Notes: generated by a model not told the origin, from the letters alone. A stretch of DNA of 64,000 nucleotides from Xanthomonas sacchari (GCF_024266585.1 NZ_CP100647.1:2895001-2959000); one strand, 5' to 3'. Positions 28,546-38,606 are shown, numbered from the stretch's first letter. Numbers and translations: made by a program.

Positions 28546-28591
28546 TTATCCACAGGATTCCAGGGCAATGCTCCACACCGCATGTGGACAA
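28546..28591. promoter_or_regulatory. Two inverted DnaA-box-like sequences
   Basis: TTATCCACA (28546-28554) is a perfect DnaA box and TGTGGACAA (28583-28591) is an inverted near-consensus box (TTGTCCACA). They flank a small hairpin, TCCACA-CCGCA-TGTGGA (28572-28588), in the 316-base spacer between the FNR-type gene and the next small gene. Nothing else in that spacer is recognisable apart from a weak GGCGA/TCGCC hairpin with a T loop (28492-28506) after the regulator stop. Confidence 0.5.
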
Positions 28592-28794
28592 CCTGGCCAT
28601 GCCGGCTGCCGACAGCGGCTGGCGGCTGGCGGCTGGCGGCTTGCGTGCCGTCGAGGGCAGCGCTGCGGCGACGCCAGCGCTGAACGCTTCAGCCGGCCAT
28701 CGCGGCGTCCGCACCCGCGCGGCATAGACTGCGTGCGCAACACACCTGCGGCGCCGCCGCGGTGCCGGTGGGGGGGACCACTCGGAGGGCCATC

Positions 28795-29109
28795 ATGGCC
28801 GTCGCCATCGAGATGCAACACGCCTCGCGCGCCTGCGTGATGCTGGACCGCGAACGCGAACTGGAGTTCTGGAAGGCGCAGTTCGCGCACAGCAGCTTCC
28901 ATCAGCCCGGTTACGTCTTCCACGACTACGAACCGGCACTGAAGCTGGCCTACGACGCCTACCTCAAGTACCACGGCCAGCGCGTGGAGGACGTGGTCGC
29001 GCAGCTGCGCGACGTGTTCCTTCGCGACCATCCGCGCTCGCGCCTGGACTGGCTGCAGGTCCGCGGCATCGTCCTGGCCGCCTGGCAACGGCTGCAGCCG
29101 ACCGACTGA
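28795..29109 (+). CDS. Conserved-looking small protein of unknown function
   Basis: 104 residues with no signal peptide or membrane segment. It is rich in aromatic and charged residues (FWKAQFAHSSFHQPGYVFHDYEPAL) and reads as a compact helical domain. The start at 28795 has a strong ribosome-binding site (GGAGG, 28784-28788), which supports expression. I do not recognise the family. It is convergent with thrC, 25 bases apart. Confidence 0.65.
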   Translation: MAVAIEMQHASRACVMLDRERELEFWKAQFAHSSFHQPGYVFHDYEPALKLAYDAYLKYHGQRVEDVVAQLRDVFLRDHPRSRLDWLQVRGIVLAAWQRLQPTD

Positions 29110-29134
29110 GCCGTGGGGCGCGCCCGCGCGCGCC

Positions 29135-30436
29135 TCAGTCGGCCAGCAGCCGTGCGCGCAGCGCCGTGTAGTCCGGCGCGATCGGCTCGGCCTGCGCCGG
29201 CCGCTGCAGCAGCGCCGCCAAGGCCGGCGGCACCGGCACCGGCTGCCCGATCAGCGGCTCCACCACCCCTTCGAACTTGGCCGGATGCGCGGTGGCCGCC
29301 ACCGCCCAGTCGCCGGCGTCGGCCTCGGCGCCTTCGGCGCGCAGTTGCTGCAGCACATGCAGCGCGGTGGCGGTATGCGGACAGTGCACCTCCCCATAGC
29401 GACGGAAGCGCTCGCCGATCGTCTGGCGGATCTGCGCATCGTCCACCGAGTACGCCTGGAACTGCGTGCGCAGCGTGGCATCGTCGCCCTGGTACAGCCA
29501 GCGCAGGCGCTCGACGTTGCTCGGCGCGCCGACGTCCATCGCGTTGGCCAGGGTCGCCACGCTGGGCTGCGGCGCGTAGTCGGCGCCGGCGAAGAAGTCC
29601 GGCAGCACGCGGTTGGCGTTGGTCGCCAGCACGATCCGGCCCAGCGGCACGCCCAGCGCGCGCGCCAGGATCGCGGCCAACGCATTGCCCAGATTGCCGG
29701 TGGGCACCACCAGGTTCAGCGGCTGCGCATGCGCGGCATGGTGCTGCAGCGCTGCGTGCGCGTAGTAGCTCATCTGCGGCAGCAACCGGCCCAGGCTGAT
29801 GCTGTTGGCCGAGCTCAGCGGCGCCTGCGCCTGCAGCTCGGCGTCGTTCAGCGCCTGCTTGACCAGCGCCTGGCAGTCGTCGAAGGAGCCGGCCACGCGC
29901 AGCGCCTGGATGTTGTCGCCGAAACAGCCGAGCTGGTGCGCCTGGCGCGGCGACACGCGCCCGTCCGGATACAGCACCACCACGCGCAGGCCAGGCTGGC
30001 GATGGAACGCGGCCGCGACCGCGGCGCCGGTGTCGCCGGAGGTGGCGACGAGGATGGTCAGCGGCGTCGCCGCGCCACGCCGTAGCCGGGTCAGGCAGGC
30101 GGCCAGGAAGCGCGCGCCGAAGTCCTTGAACGCGGCGGTGGGCCCGTGGAACAGCTCCAGCGCATGGTCGCCGGGGGTGGCCAGCGGCTGCAGCGGCGCG
30201 GCGAAGTCGAAGGCTTCGGCGCAGATGGCCGGCAGTTCCGCGGCCAGGGCGTCGCCGTCGAAGAACGGTGCCAGCAGCTGCGCGGCCGTCTCGGCAAGGC
30301 TGGCGCCGGCATGCAGGTCGCGGGCGGCGGGCATGCGTTCGGGCACGTAGAGGCCGCCGTCGGGCGCCAGTCCGGCGGCGATGGCCTGGCTGAGCGAGAC
30401 GGCGGGTGCGGTGTTACGGGTGGAAATGAAGTTCAT
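29135..30436 (-). CDS. thrC: Threonine synthase
   Basis: 433 residues. MNFISTRNTAPAVSLSQAI is the conserved ThrC N-terminus, ELFHGPTAAFKDFGARF carries the PLP lysine, and ATSGDTGAAVAAAF and PTGNLGNALAAI bind substrate phosphate and PLP. It converts O-phosphohomoserine to threonine. It belongs to the thr operon but is separated from thrB by about 930 bases occupied by a giant inverted repeat, so its expression may depend on read-through or a promoter close to 30.45 kb. Confidence 0.96.
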   Translation of the reverse strand: MNFISTRNTAPAVSLSQAIAAGLAPDGGLYVPERMPAARDLHAGASLAETAAQLLAPFFDGDALAAELPAICAEAFDFAAPLQPLATPGDHALELFHGPTAAFKDFGARFLAACLTRLRRGAATPLTILVATSGDTGAAVAAAFHRQPGLRVVVLYPDGRVSPRQAHQLGCFGDNIQALRVAGSFDDCQALVKQALNDAELQAQAPLSSANSISLGRLLPQMSYYAHAALQHHAAHAQPLNLVVPTGNLGNALAAILARALGVPLGRIVLATNANRVLPDFFAGADYAPQPSVATLANAMDVGAPSNVERLRWLYQGDDATLRTQFQAYSVDDAQIRQTIGERFRRYGEVHCPHTATALHVLQQLRAEGAEADAGDWAVAATAHPAKFEGVVEPLIGQPVPVPPALAALLQRPAQAEPIAPDYTALRARLLAD

Positions 30437-30496
30437 GGTGGTTCCGGTGGCAGGGAAATTCGGTCGCACTGGCATTCTTGGATTTGAATTTGGCTC

Positions 30497-31345
30497 TAGC
30501 TGTTGCTGTTGCTGTTGCTGTTGCTCTAGCTGTTGCTGTCGCTTTGGCTGTTGCGCTTCTGCTTCACCCGGGGCCCCTCGGCGCGGCAGCCGCGGCGGGC
30601 GAATACCCGAAGGGCGACGCGCAGGATGCGCGTCGTTTTTCGCCGGCACATGGATGTGCCGTCGAAAAATGCCCGTCGTGGCTGCGGACCCGGAGCGCGT
30701 TAGCGCGGAGGGCGCGCTGCGGGGTGTGCTTGACCAGCCTTCGGCTGTGGTAAGGCGCTTCTTTTGGTTACTTTTCTTTGCACAAGCAAAGAAAAGTGAC
30801 CCGCGTTAGCGGAAGCTGTTGCTGTTGCTTTGATGCTCTGCGTAACAGCGGCTTCAGCCGCGACATAGACCGACAGGCGGAGCATCTGTCGCGGCTGAAG
30901 CCGCTCCTACAAGTTCCGCTCGTCCGACACGCAAAAATCAAGCAACAGCAACAGCTTTCCCCTTGCGGCGAGTTACTTTTCTTTGCTCGCGCAAAGAAAA
31001 GTAACCAAAAGAAGCGCTTTACCACAGCCGAAGGCTGGTCAAGCGCGCCCTGCCTCGCGCCCTCCGCGCTGCGCGCTCCGGGTCCGCGTCCATCGCGGGG
31101 ATCCGCGGAAGGGGCATCCTGCCCCTGCCGCGGACGGCGCACATCCCTGTGCGCCGCCCTTCGGGTGTTTCCCCACGATGGCCGCCGCTTCGGAAGGGAA
31201 CCCGGTACGGCAACAGCAACAACAAGAACAACAATCAGAGCAACAGCAACGACAAGAGCTACTGCGACAGCAAAAGCAAAAGCAAATTCGAAATCAGCAC
31301 AGCAGCAGCAGCAGCGGTGGCAGTAGCGGAAGCAACAAAGGCATC
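30497..31345. repeat. Giant nested inverted repeat between thrB and thrC
   Basis: The whole spacer is a palindrome centred near 30885. Outer edges are GCTGTT-rich on the left (30497-30553) and CAACAG-rich on the right (about 31209-31345). Inside, arms of roughly 250 bases (about 30590-30836 and 30942-31175) share, in opposite orientation, CCCGAAGGGCG, GCGGACCCGGAGCGCG, CTTGACCAGCCTTCGGCTGT, GCGCTTCTTTTGGTTACTTT and AAGCTGTTGCTGTTGCTT. Each arm holds its own hairpins, such as CTTTTCTTTGC/GCAAAGAAAAG. The centre is an inverted pair of GCGGCTTCAGCCGCGAC elements (30846-30909). ORFs here encode Q-, L- or RRFFWLLFFA-type strings and are not genes. Confidence 0.85.
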
Positions 31346-31367
31346 GACGTGGCGCGCCAACAAGCCG

Positions 31368-32336
31368 CTACAACAACGTCGCTCCCGGACACTGCAGCGG
31401 CGAGACCCAGTGTTGGCTGCCGAAGCCGGCATCGGCAAAGGCCGCCTGCACCGCCGGTGCCGCCGCCTCGGCCTCGGCGCGGCTGGCGAACCAGGCGAAC
31501 ACGCTGGGGCCGGCGCCGGAAATGCCCGCGCCCATCGCCCCCGCCGCCAACGCCGCCGCCTTGGCCGCATCGAAGCCCACGATCAGCGGCGCGCGCCGCG
31601 GCTCGATCAGCACGTCGCGCAGGCCGGCGCGCACCAGGGCCGCGTCGCCGGCATGGCAGCCCGCCAGCACTAGCGCCAGATTCGCGCTCTGCGCCACGAA
31701 CTCGCCCAGCCGGTAGTCGCCCGCCAGCACCGCACGCGCGTGGCGGGTCTCCAGCGTCGCGTCCGGATGCACCAGCAGGCTGTGCCAGTGGCCAGGCACC
31801 GGCACCGGCACCAGCCGCTCCAGGGTCGACAGCACCAGCCCGCCCAGCAGCATCGGGCCCAGGTTGTCGCCGTGGCGACTGCCGCTGGCCACCGCCTCGC
31901 CGTCCAGCGCGTAGCGATACAGCTGATCGCGCGACAGCGGCGCGGCGAGCAAGGCGTTGGCCGCCACCAGCGCGGCCACGCACGACGCCGCCGAGCCGCC
32001 CATGCCGGAGCTGAGCGGGATGCCCTTGTCGATCTCCAGTTCGAAGCCGAACGGCAGCGCCAACGCCTCGCGCAGGGCGATCAGCGCGGCGCCGGCGGTG
32101 TTGCGCGCCGCCTCCAGCGGCAACGCCACGGTCGTGCCGCGGATCGCGGCGATGCGCACCTCGGGCGCGTCGATGCGGCGCACCGTCACCGTGTCGCCCA
32201 CGCCCTCCACCGCATAACCGAGCAGGTCGAAGCCCACCGCCACATTGGCCACCGAGGCCGGCGCGAACGCGCGTGCCTGCGTCGGCAGCACAGCGGCGCC
32301 GACGGCACCGGCCGGCAGCGTCTGCATCCGGCTCAC
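31368..32336 (-). CDS. thrB: Homoserine kinase
   Basis: 322 residues, GHMP kinase. The substrate end [17 protein letters not shown], the ATP-binding [18 protein letters not shown] and the C-terminal [18 protein letters not shown] are diagnostic. It phosphorylates homoserine for threonine synthesis. The GTG at 32336 overlaps the thrA stop (GTGA); an ATG three codons later (32327) is the alternative. The stop lies about 20 bases from the right edge of the giant repeat, so the last codons border repeat DNA. Confidence 0.96.
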   Translation of the reverse strand: MSRMQTLPAGAVGAAVLPTQARAFAPASVANVAVGFDLLGYAVEGVGDTVTVRRIDAPEVRIAAIRGTTVALPLEAARNTAGAALIALREALALPFGFELEIDKGIPLSSGMGGSAASCVAALVAANALLAAPLSRDQLYRYALDGEAVASGSRHGDNLGPMLLGGLVLSTLERLVPVPVPGHWHSLLVHPDATLETRHARAVLAGDYRLGEFVAQSANLALVLAGCHAGDAALVRAGLRDVLIEPRRAPLIVGFDAAKAAALAAGAMGAGISGAGPSVFAWFASRAEAEAAAPAVQAAFADAGFGSQHWVSPLQCPGATLL

Positions 32337-34846
32337 AGGCGCGCGCCCTCGCCCGCCGCCACCCGCAGCAGGTCGGCGAACACGCCGGCGGCGGTCACTT
32401 CCGGACCGGCGCCCGGCCCCTGCACCACCAGCGGATTGTTGCAGTAGCGGCGGGTGGTGAACTGCACCACGTTGTCGGTCAGGCGCAGGTTGGCGAAGGC
32501 ATGGTCGGCCGGCAATTCCACCAGGCCCACGCTGGGCGCATGGCCCGGCGCCAGCCGCGCCACGTAGCGCAGCACGCAGCCGCGCGCCTTGGCCACCTGC
32601 AGCCGCTGCGCGAAGGCGGCATCGACCTCGTGCAGGCGCGCCATGAAGTCGTCCACGCTGGCCTGGCGCAGCGCCTCCGGCACCAGGCTCTCCACCGCCA
32701 CGTCCTCCAGGCTCAACTCGTGGCCGGCCTCGCGCGCCAGGATCACCAGCTTGCGCGCCACGTCGGTGCCGGACAGGTCATCGCGCGGATCCGGTTCGGT
32801 GTAGCCCATGCCACGCGCCTCGGCCACCAGTTGCGAGAACGGCACGCTGCCGTCGTACTTGTTGAACAGCCACGCCAGGGTGCCGGAGAAGATGCCTTCG
32901 ATCGCGGTGACCGCGTCGCCGGTATCGACCAGGTCGCGCAGCGTGGTGATCACCGGCAACCCCGCGCCGACCGTGGCCTCGTAGCGGAAGCGCGCGCCGC
33001 TGGCGGCCGCCGCGGCGCGGATGGCGTGGAAGCGCGGCAGCGGCCCGGCGCCGGCCTGCTTGTTCGGGGTCACCACATGGATGCCGGCGGCCAGCCAGCC
33101 GGCATAGCGGTCGGCGACGTCGGCGCTGCCGCTGCAGTCGATGATCACCGCATGCGGCAGATGCGCCGACAGCAGGTGCGCGGTGAACGCGTCCAGGTCG
33201 GTCGGCTGCTGGCCGGCCGCCAGCGCCTGCCGCCAGTCGCCGGCGAAGGCGCGCGGCTCCAGGCGCATCGCGCTGCGCGAGGCGACCGCGCGCAGGCGCA
33301 GGTCGAGATTGGCCTTGGCCAGCAGTTGCGGCTGCGCCGCGCGCAACTGGTCCAGCAGCGCGGCACCGACGTTGCCCGGCCCGATCACGCCGACCGAGAA
33401 GGTCTGCGGCGACAGCCAGAAACCGGCATGCGCGGCGCGCAGCGCCTTGGTCGCATGCGCGCTGTCGATGGCCACCGAGATGTTGCGCTCGGACGAGCCC
33501 TGCGCGATCGCCAGGATGTTGACCTGGGCGCGACCCAGCGACTCGAACAGGCGCGCGGCCACGCCGGGCTGCCCGGCCATGCCGTCGCCGACCGCGGCCA
33601 GCACGCTGATGCCGGTGGTCAGCTGCACGCGCTGCACCTGGCCGACCACCAGTTCGTGGGCGAACGCCGACAGCACCGCATCGCGCGCGCGCTCGGCCTC
33701 GTTCTGCCGCACCACGCAGCAGATGGAATGTTCGGAGGAGCCCTGCGAGATCATCACCACCGACACGCGCGCGTTGCGCAGTGCCGCGAACACCCGCTCG
33801 GCGGTGCCGGGCACGCCGATCAGGCCGGTGCCTTCGAGGTTGAGCACGGCCAGGTCCGGGCTCAGGGTCAGGCCCTTGATCGGGCCGCTGGTGGCGCTGC
33901 TGGCGGTGATGCGGGTGCCCGGATGCTCGGGCTGGAAGGTGTTGCGGATGATGATCGGCAGGCCGCGCTCGATCGCCGGCGACATGGTCTGCGGGTGCAC
34001 GACCTTGGCGCCGAAATAGGCCAGTTCGCAGGCTTCGTCGTAGCTGAGCGTTTCCAGTTGCACCGCTTCGGGCACCACCCGCGGGTCGGCCGAGAGCACG
34101 CCGTCGACGTCGGTCCAGATATGCAGTTCGGTGGCGTCGAACAGCGCGGCGAAGATCGCGCCGGAGTAGTCGCTGCCGTTGCGGCCGAGGGTGGTGATGC
34201 GGCCGGCGCGGTCGCGGGCGACGAAGCCGGTGACCACGATGCGCTGCTGCGGGTGCTGCGCACGCCACTGCGCCAGGCGCTGCGCGCTGGCCTCCCAGTC
34301 CACGTCCACGCCCAGTTCGCCGCGATCGACCACCAGCACCTCGCGCGCGTCCAGCACCGCGCAGTCCTCGCCCAGCGCACGCAGGTGGTCGCCCAGCAGC
34401 TGCGCCGAGTACACCTCGCCCAGGCCCTGCACGCGGTCCAGCACTTCCCGCGGCAGTTCGCCGATCACCGCCAGCGCGGCCAGGATCTCGGCCAGGTGCT
34501 CGAAGCGCGCGTCCAGCCATTCCACCGTGGCGCCAGCGTGTTCGCCCAGCAACGCCACCGCGGCGGCGCGATGGCGGGCGCGGGTCTCGTGCCAGCGCTC
34601 GCGCCAGTCGCCGTGGCCGCGCGCGGCGAGGTCGGCCAGGCCGATCAACGCATCGGTGACGCCCTTCATCGCCGAGACGACGGTGACCTGGAGACGTTCC
34701 GGGCGCGCCAGCAGCAATTGCGCGACATGACGATAGCGTTCGGCATCGGCGACCGACGTGCCACCGAATTTGTGCACGACGGTGGCGGCGGCGAGCGCAG
34801 GCTCTACAGCGGAATCAGGCGAAGCGGCGACAGCGGGGGACGACAT
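32333..34846 (-). CDS. thrA: Bifunctional aspartate kinase/homoserine dehydrogenase I
   Basis: 837 residues. The aspartokinase domain starts at [16 protein letters not shown] and has [12 protein letters not shown]; tandem ACT domains follow ([41 protein letters not shown]), then the homoserine dehydrogenase domain ([39 protein letters not shown]). It starts and finishes the aspartate-to-homoserine branch, and threonine inhibition through the ACT domains is expected. The ATG at 34846 has GAGG upstream; the frame further upstream overlaps the leader region and is not coding in this frame. Confidence 0.96.
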   Translation of the reverse strand: MSSPAVAASPDSAVEPALAAATVVHKFGGTSVADAERYRHVAQLLLARPERLQVTVVSAMKGVTDALIGLADLAARGHGDWRERWHETRARHRAAAVALLGEHAGATVEWLDARFEHLAEILAALAVIGELPREVLDRVQGLGEVYSAQLLGDHLRALGEDCAVLDAREVLVVDRGELGVDVDWEASAQRLAQWRAQHPQQRIVVTGFVARDRAGRITTLGRNGSDYSGAIFAALFDATELHIWTDVDGVLSADPRVVPEAVQLETLSYDEACELAYFGAKVVHPQTMSPAIERGLPIIIRNTFQPEHPGTRITASSATSGPIKGLTLSPDLAVLNLEGTGLIGVPGTAERVFAALRNARVSVVMISQGSSEHSICCVVRQNEAERARDAVLSAFAHELVVGQVQRVQLTTGISVLAAVGDGMAGQPGVAARLFESLGRAQVNILAIAQGSSERNISVAIDSAHATKALRAAHAGFWLSPQTFSVGVIGPGNVGAALLDQLRAAQPQLLAKANLDLRLRAVASRSAMRLEPRAFAGDWRQALAAGQQPTDLDAFTAHLLSAHLPHAVIIDCSGSADVADRYAGWLAAGIHVVTPNKQAGAGPLPRFHAIRAAAAASGARFRYEATVGAGLPVITTLRDLVDTGDAVTAIEGIFSGTLAWLFNKYDGSVPFSQLVAEARGMGYTEPDPRDDLSGTDVARKLVILAREAGHELSLEDVAVESLVPEALRQASVDDFMARLHEVDAAFAQRLQVAKARGCVLRYVARLAPGHAPSVGLVELPADHAFANLRLTDNVVQFTTRRYCNNPLVVQGPGAGPEVTAAGVFADLLRVAAGEGARL

Positions 34847-34893
34847 GGGAGACCTCGGAGTGGAGGCCCCGCTCGCATCAGGCCGAGGGAGTC

Positions 34894-34919
34894 CCCCGCA
34901 TCCTGATCCGGGTGCGGGG
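34894..34919 (-). terminator. Attenuator hairpin of the thr operon
   Basis: CCCCGCA and TGCGGGG (34913-34919 and 34894-34900) form a 7-bp G/C-rich stem around a 12-base loop between the leader-peptide stop and thrA. No long T-run follows, so termination strength is uncertain, but the position is that expected of a threonine-operon attenuator. Confidence 0.5.
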
Positions 34920-34935
34920 CCGTGGTGTTCGACGA

Positions 34936-35070
34936 TCAGGCGAAGACGACGGGCCGCACCGGGCGAATGGTGAGGGTGGTAATACCGGTGGTAATGCCCG
35001 CAACGGCGGCTGCCGCGTGCCGAAGCGAACGCGGAAGCGAGGTGGCGATGGGGGCGAGGACCAGAGGCAT
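34936..35070 (-). CDS. thrL: Threonine operon leader peptide
   Basis: A 44-codon frame with the regulatory run [12 protein letters not shown] (about residues 24-35), in which 5 of 12 codons are Thr and 3 are Ile, matching the ThrL design of E. coli (clustered Thr and Ile codons). It ends 17 bases before the attenuator hairpin and 90 bases before thrA. Ribosome stalling at these codons, when charged tRNA-Thr or tRNA-Ile is scarce, would let transcription continue. It has no strong ribosome-binding site, and the true start could be different, but the Thr/Ile run is clear. Confidence 0.75.
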   Translation of the reverse strand: MPLVLAPIATSLPRSLRHAAAAVAGITTGITTLTIRPVRPVVFA

Positions 35071-35101
35071 GGACGCAAGAGGACATCATGCGCCGGGGCG
35101 C

Positions 35102-35107
35102 TGTCAA
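35102..35107 (-). promoter_or_regulatory. Candidate -35 element of the thr operon promoter
   Basis: A perfect TTGACA on the minus strand stands 31 bases before the thrL ATG. No good -10 lies at 16-18 bases; ATGATG-like sequence nearer to the -35 is the only candidate. Confidence 0.35.
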
Positions 35108-35310
35108 GCACCGCGTGTGCGACCGCAGCATCGGCGCCGCGGCCCGGGCAAACGGTTGCAAAAGTGACTATCGCGCCGAGCCGGAAAACACTGCGTCACG
35201 CCGCGGCGCAGGGCGCGTTGGGCGTAAGGACAAGGCCTCGAACCCAGGTCCGCGCGGTGGCGCGCCGCGGGCGCGCGACGCCGGCGGCGCCGCGCGCTTT
35301 GCGCAAACCC

Positions 35311-35655
35311 TTACTGCTGCTTCTGGTCGGTCGTCGGCGGCTGCGTCGGCGGCTGCGGATCCGGATTGGCGGGATCCTGCGGGGTGGTCGGCGACGTCGT
35401 GGTGGGCGGCATGCCCTGCGACGCATCCTGCCCCTGCATCGTGCCCTGCCCGGCATCGGTGCCGGTCGCAGTGCCGGTCGCGTCGCCGCCGGTGGTGCCG
35501 GCCGGGGCGGTGCTGCCGCCCGCGGGACTGCCGTCGGCCGCTGCCGGCGGGTTGGCCGCATTCGGATCGGTGGCCGGTTGGTCGCCATCGCGCTTGCATG
35601 CCGCCAGGGCAGCCAGCATCGAACCGACCAGGACCATCTTCATCGCTGTTTTCAT
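35311..35655 (-). CDS. Small low-complexity lipoprotein
   Basis: 114 residues with a lipoprotein signal (MKTAMKMVLVGSMLAALAAC, lipobox LAAC), so the mature protein begins at Cys20 and is membrane-anchored. The rest is Pro/Thr/Gly/Asp/Gln-rich (TGGDATGTATGTD, PPTTTSPTTPQD) and probably disordered. The ATG at 35655 is preceded by AGGAG at a good distance. Function unknown; no domain is recognisable. Confidence 0.7.
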   Translation of the reverse strand: MKTAMKMVLVGSMLAALAACKRDGDQPATDPNAANPPAAADGSPAGGSTAPAGTTGGDATGTATGTDAGQGTMQGQDASQGMPPTTTSPTTPQDPANPDPQPPTQPPTTDQKQQ

Positions 35656-36081
35656 CGGTGACTCCTGCTTCGCATAGGGGTGGGAGTCGCCGCGTGCAGG
35701 CCGGCAAGCCGGCCATCACGCCAAGGCGACCAGGACCGCCGATGCGCGGCGGCGATCGCCCCGCCGCACGCGCTGCGGGCGGGACGCTTGTCGCGGACGT
35801 GGCGGATGCGAGGCCGCCAGCGTCGTCCATCGCCTCGGCGGCAATGCAAAGTGGCAGCGCGAACCGCCGCCAAGCCGCAGTGGTCGACGTCCGCAGCCTA
35901 CGCAGGGCGATGCTCAGGCCGCGTCGGCACAAGGTGTAGAGGGCGTTATTGCAGGCAGGATTGCAGGCAGGCGCGACCACGCGCGGTTCAGCGTCGCCGC
36001 GCGGCGGCGGCGCGTACTGCATCGGCAATGCGGGCAAGGGCCGCAGCGGCATGGCGGTCGCGGCCGCCGACCTGCACGACA
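35656..36081. other. Intergenic spacer without a recognisable gene
   Basis: About 425 bases between the lipoprotein gene and tRNA-Arg. Several frames are open on both strands, but all have Arg/Ala-rich low-complexity products without start signals. I see no repeat of the families found elsewhere in the window. Confidence 0.5.
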
Positions 36082-36158
36082 TGGTGACCCCGGCGCGATT
36101 CGAACGCACGACCTGTCCCTTAGGAGGGGACCGCTCTATCCAGCTGAGCTACGGGGCC
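36082..36158 (-). tRNA. tRNA-Arg (anticodon CCU)
   Basis: The minus strand folds into a complete cloverleaf of 77 bases including the encoded CCA. Acceptor GGCCCCG pairs with CGGGGTC, the D-arm is GCTC...GAGC, the anticodon stem GTCCC/GGGAC carries the loop CTCCTAA with anticodon CCT, and the T-arm is GTGCGTTCGAATCGCGC. It reads the rare AGG codon. Confidence 0.95.
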
Positions 36159-36331
36159 ATTGGGCTTGCCGGGGGATTCTACGGCATGCCTGCGGGTTTT
36201 TTGCGCTCGCCGGGCACCCAGGCCGGCGGCGGCGGCCGACTGCGTGGGGTCTGCTAAAATTGCCGGCTAATCGCGTCCCGCGTCCCCCGCCTGCGGTCGC
36301 CTTCCCTGTCGCAACGAACCCAGGAGATTCC

Positions 36332-37864
36332 ATGTCCGCTGACCTGCTCAAGGCGCTCGGCCTCGCCGCCACCAACTCCGGTACCTATCTCGGCAACGGC
36401 GAGTGGTCCAGCGCCACCGGCGCCGGCGTGCTGCAGCCGCTCAATCCGTCCAGCAACGCCGTGATCGCCGAGGTGCAGGCCACCACCGAGCAGGACTACG
36501 AGACGGTGATCGCGCGCGCCCAGGCCGCGTTCAAGGTCTGGCGCACCACCCCGGCGCCGCGCCGCGGCGAGGCCGTGCGGCTGTGCGGCGAGGCGCTGCG
36601 CAAGCACAAGGACGCGCTGGGTTCGCTGGTCGCGCTGGAAATGGGCAAGAGCAAGCCGGAAGGCGACGGCGAAGTGCAGGAGATGATCGACATCGCCGAT
36701 TTCGCGGTCGGCCAGAGCCGCATGCTGTACGGCTACACCCTGCATTCGGAACGCCCCGGCCACCGCATGTACGAGCAGTACCAGCCGCTGGGCCTGGTCG
36801 GCATCATCAGCGCGTTCAACTTCCCGGTCGCGGTGTGGAGCTGGAACGCGTTCCTGGCGGCGATCTGCGGCGACATCTGCATCTGGAAGCCGTCCAACAA
36901 GACCCCACTGACCGCGATCGCGTCGATGAAGATCTGCAACGAGGCGCTGCGCGACGCCGGCTTCCCGGACATCTTCTTCCTGATCAACGATGCCGGCGTG
37001 GCCCTGTCCGAACGCCTGGTCGAGGACACCCGCATCCCGCTGATCAGCTTCACCGGCTCCACCCAGGTCGGCCGCGTGGTCGCCGAGAAATGCGCGCGCC
37101 GGCTGGGCCGCTGCCTGCTGGAGCTGGGCGGCAACAACGCGATCATCCTCGACGAGAGCGCCGACCTGAAGCTGGCGGTGCCCGGCATCGTGTTCGGCGC
37201 GGTCGGCACCGCCGGCCAGCGCTGCACCACCACGCGCCGGCTGATCGTGCACGAATCGATCTACGACACCGTGCTGGCGACGCTGGTCAAGGCCTACAAG
37301 CAGGTCGAAGGCAAGATCGGCGATCCCACCGACCCCGCCAACCTGATGGGCCCGCTGAACAGCCGCGGCGCGGTCGAGCAGTTCCTGGACTCGATCGCCA
37401 AGGCCAAGGCCGCCGGCGGCACCGTCGAGACCGGCGGCACCGCGCTGGACCGTCCGGGCAACTTCGTGCTGCCGGCCATCGTCACCGGCCTGAAGAACAG
37501 CGACGAGGTCGTCCAGCACGAGACCTTCGCGCCGATCCTGTACGTGATGAAGTACAGCACCCTGGACGAGGCCATCGACATGCAGAACGGCGTGCCGCAG
37601 GGCCTGTCCTCGTCGATCTTCACCCAGAACCTGAAGGCGGCGGAGAAGTTCCTGTCCGCGGCCGGCAGCGATTGCGGCATCGCCAACGTCAACATCGGCA
37701 CCTCCGGCGCCGAGATCGGCGGCGCCTTCGGCGGCGAGAAGGACACCGGCGGCGGCCGCGAATCCGGCTCGGACGCGTGGAAGGTGTACATGCGCCGGCA
37801 GACCAACACGATCAACTACTCCGACTCGCTGCCGCTGGCGCAGGGCATCAAGTTCGATCTGTAA
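36332..37864 (+). CDS. amaB: ALDH7-type aldehyde dehydrogenase (L-piperidine-6-carboxylate / aminoadipate semialdehyde dehydrogenase)
   Basis: 510 residues. [11 protein letters not shown], the NAD-binding [10 protein letters not shown], the general-base Glu in [10 protein letters not shown] and the catalytic Cys in [13 protein letters not shown] are present; [29 protein letters not shown] near the end is typical of ALDH7/AmaB. It oxidises the semialdehyde from lysine catabolism to 2-aminoadipate with NAD(P). AGGAGA 5 bases before the ATG and a TAAAAT at 36253-36258 mark its promoter region. The phosphoesterase gene follows after one base. Confidence 0.88.
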   Translation: MSADLLKALGLAATNSGTYLGNGEWSSATGAGVLQPLNPSSNAVIAEVQATTEQDYETVIARAQAAFKVWRTTPAPRRGEAVRLCGEALRKHKDALGSLVALEMGKSKPEGDGEVQEMIDIADFAVGQSRMLYGYTLHSERPGHRMYEQYQPLGLVGIISAFNFPVAVWSWNAFLAAICGDICIWKPSNKTPLTAIASMKICNEALRDAGFPDIFFLINDAGVALSERLVEDTRIPLISFTGSTQVGRVVAEKCARRLGRCLLELGGNNAIILDESADLKLAVPGIVFGAVGTAGQRCTTTRRLIVHESIYDTVLATLVKAYKQVEGKIGDPTDPANLMGPLNSRGAVEQFLDSIAKAKAAGGTVETGGTALDRPGNFVLPAIVTGLKNSDEVVQHETFAPILYVMKYSTLDEAIDMQNGVPQGLSSSIFTQNLKAAEKFLSAAGSDCGIANVNIGTSGAEIGGAFGGEKDTGGGRESGSDAWKVYMRRQTNTINYSDSLPLAQGIKFDL

Positions 37865-37865
37865 G

Positions 37866-38606
37866 ATGCGCCTGGCCGCGCTCTCCGATATCCACGGCAA
37901 CCTGCCCGCGCTGGAGGCGGTGCTTGCGGATATCGGACGGCGCGGCGTGGACCGGATCGTCAACCTGGGCGACATCCTCTCCGGCCCACTGTGGCCGCGG
38001 GAAACCGCCGCGCGGCTGATGCCGCTGGCGCTGCCCACGGTGCGCGGCAACCACGAGCGCCAGTTGAGCGAACTGGAACCGGCGGCCATGGGGGCCAGCG
38101 ACGCCTATGCCCATGCGCAGCTGACGCCGGCACAGCGGCACTGGCTGGCCGCACTGCCGCCGACCCTGTCGTTGCCACATGCGCTGCTGTGCCATGGCAC
38201 GCCGCACGACGACCTGTGCTGGCTGCTCGACGAGCTGGAACCGCCGCGGCTGCGCGCCGCCGATGCGCAACGCGTGCGCGAGCGACTGGGCGACGCGCCG
38301 CCGGCGGCACTGGTACTGTGCGGACACAGCCACCTGCCGCGCACGCTGCGCCTGGACGACGGACGCCTGCTGTGCAATCCCGGCAGCGTCGGTCTGCCCG
38401 CCTATGCCGAGACCCATCCGCAACCGCACCGGGTCGAAACCGGTACGCCGCAGGCGCGCTACGCCGTGCTCGACTACCGCGACGGCCAGTGGCACGCGCA
38501 GCTGCACGCGATCGACTACGACCACGCCAGCGCCGCCGCGCAGGCCGAGCGCAACGGCCGGCCGCACTGGGCGCATGCGTTGCGACATGGGCGCATCCCC
38601 GCATGA
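37866..38606 (+). CDS. YfcE/MJ0936-type metallophosphoesterase
   Basis: 246 residues with all metal-binding motifs in order: SDIHGN (residues 7-12), NLGDILSGP, RGNHE, HGTPHD and GHSHLPR, plus NPGSVG near the end as in the MJ0936 group. These cytoplasmic enzymes hydrolyse phosphodiesters or phosphomonoesters; the substrate is unknown. It starts just after the ALDH7 stop and is probably co-transcribed. Confidence 0.88.
   Translation: MRLAALSDIHGNLPALEAVLADIGRRGVDRIVNLGDILSGPLWPRETAARLMPLALPTVRGNHERQLSELEPAAMGASDAYAHAQLTPAQRHWLAALPPTLSLPHALLCHGTPHDDLCWLLDELEPPRLRAADAQRVRERLGDAPPAALVLCGHSHLPRTLRLDDGRLLCNPGSVGLPAYAETHPQPHRVETGTPQARYAVLDYRDGQWHAQLHAIDYDHASAAAQAERNGRPHWAHALRHGRIPA

Noticed and set aside
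28546-28591. Replication origin
   Set aside because: Only two DnaA boxes, no AT-rich unwinding region, no dnaA/dnaN or gidA nearby.
30497-31345. Poly-Gln and RRFFWLLFFA-type ORFs in the thrB-thrC spacer
   Set aside because: They are translations of hexamer repeats and palindrome arms, without initiation signals.
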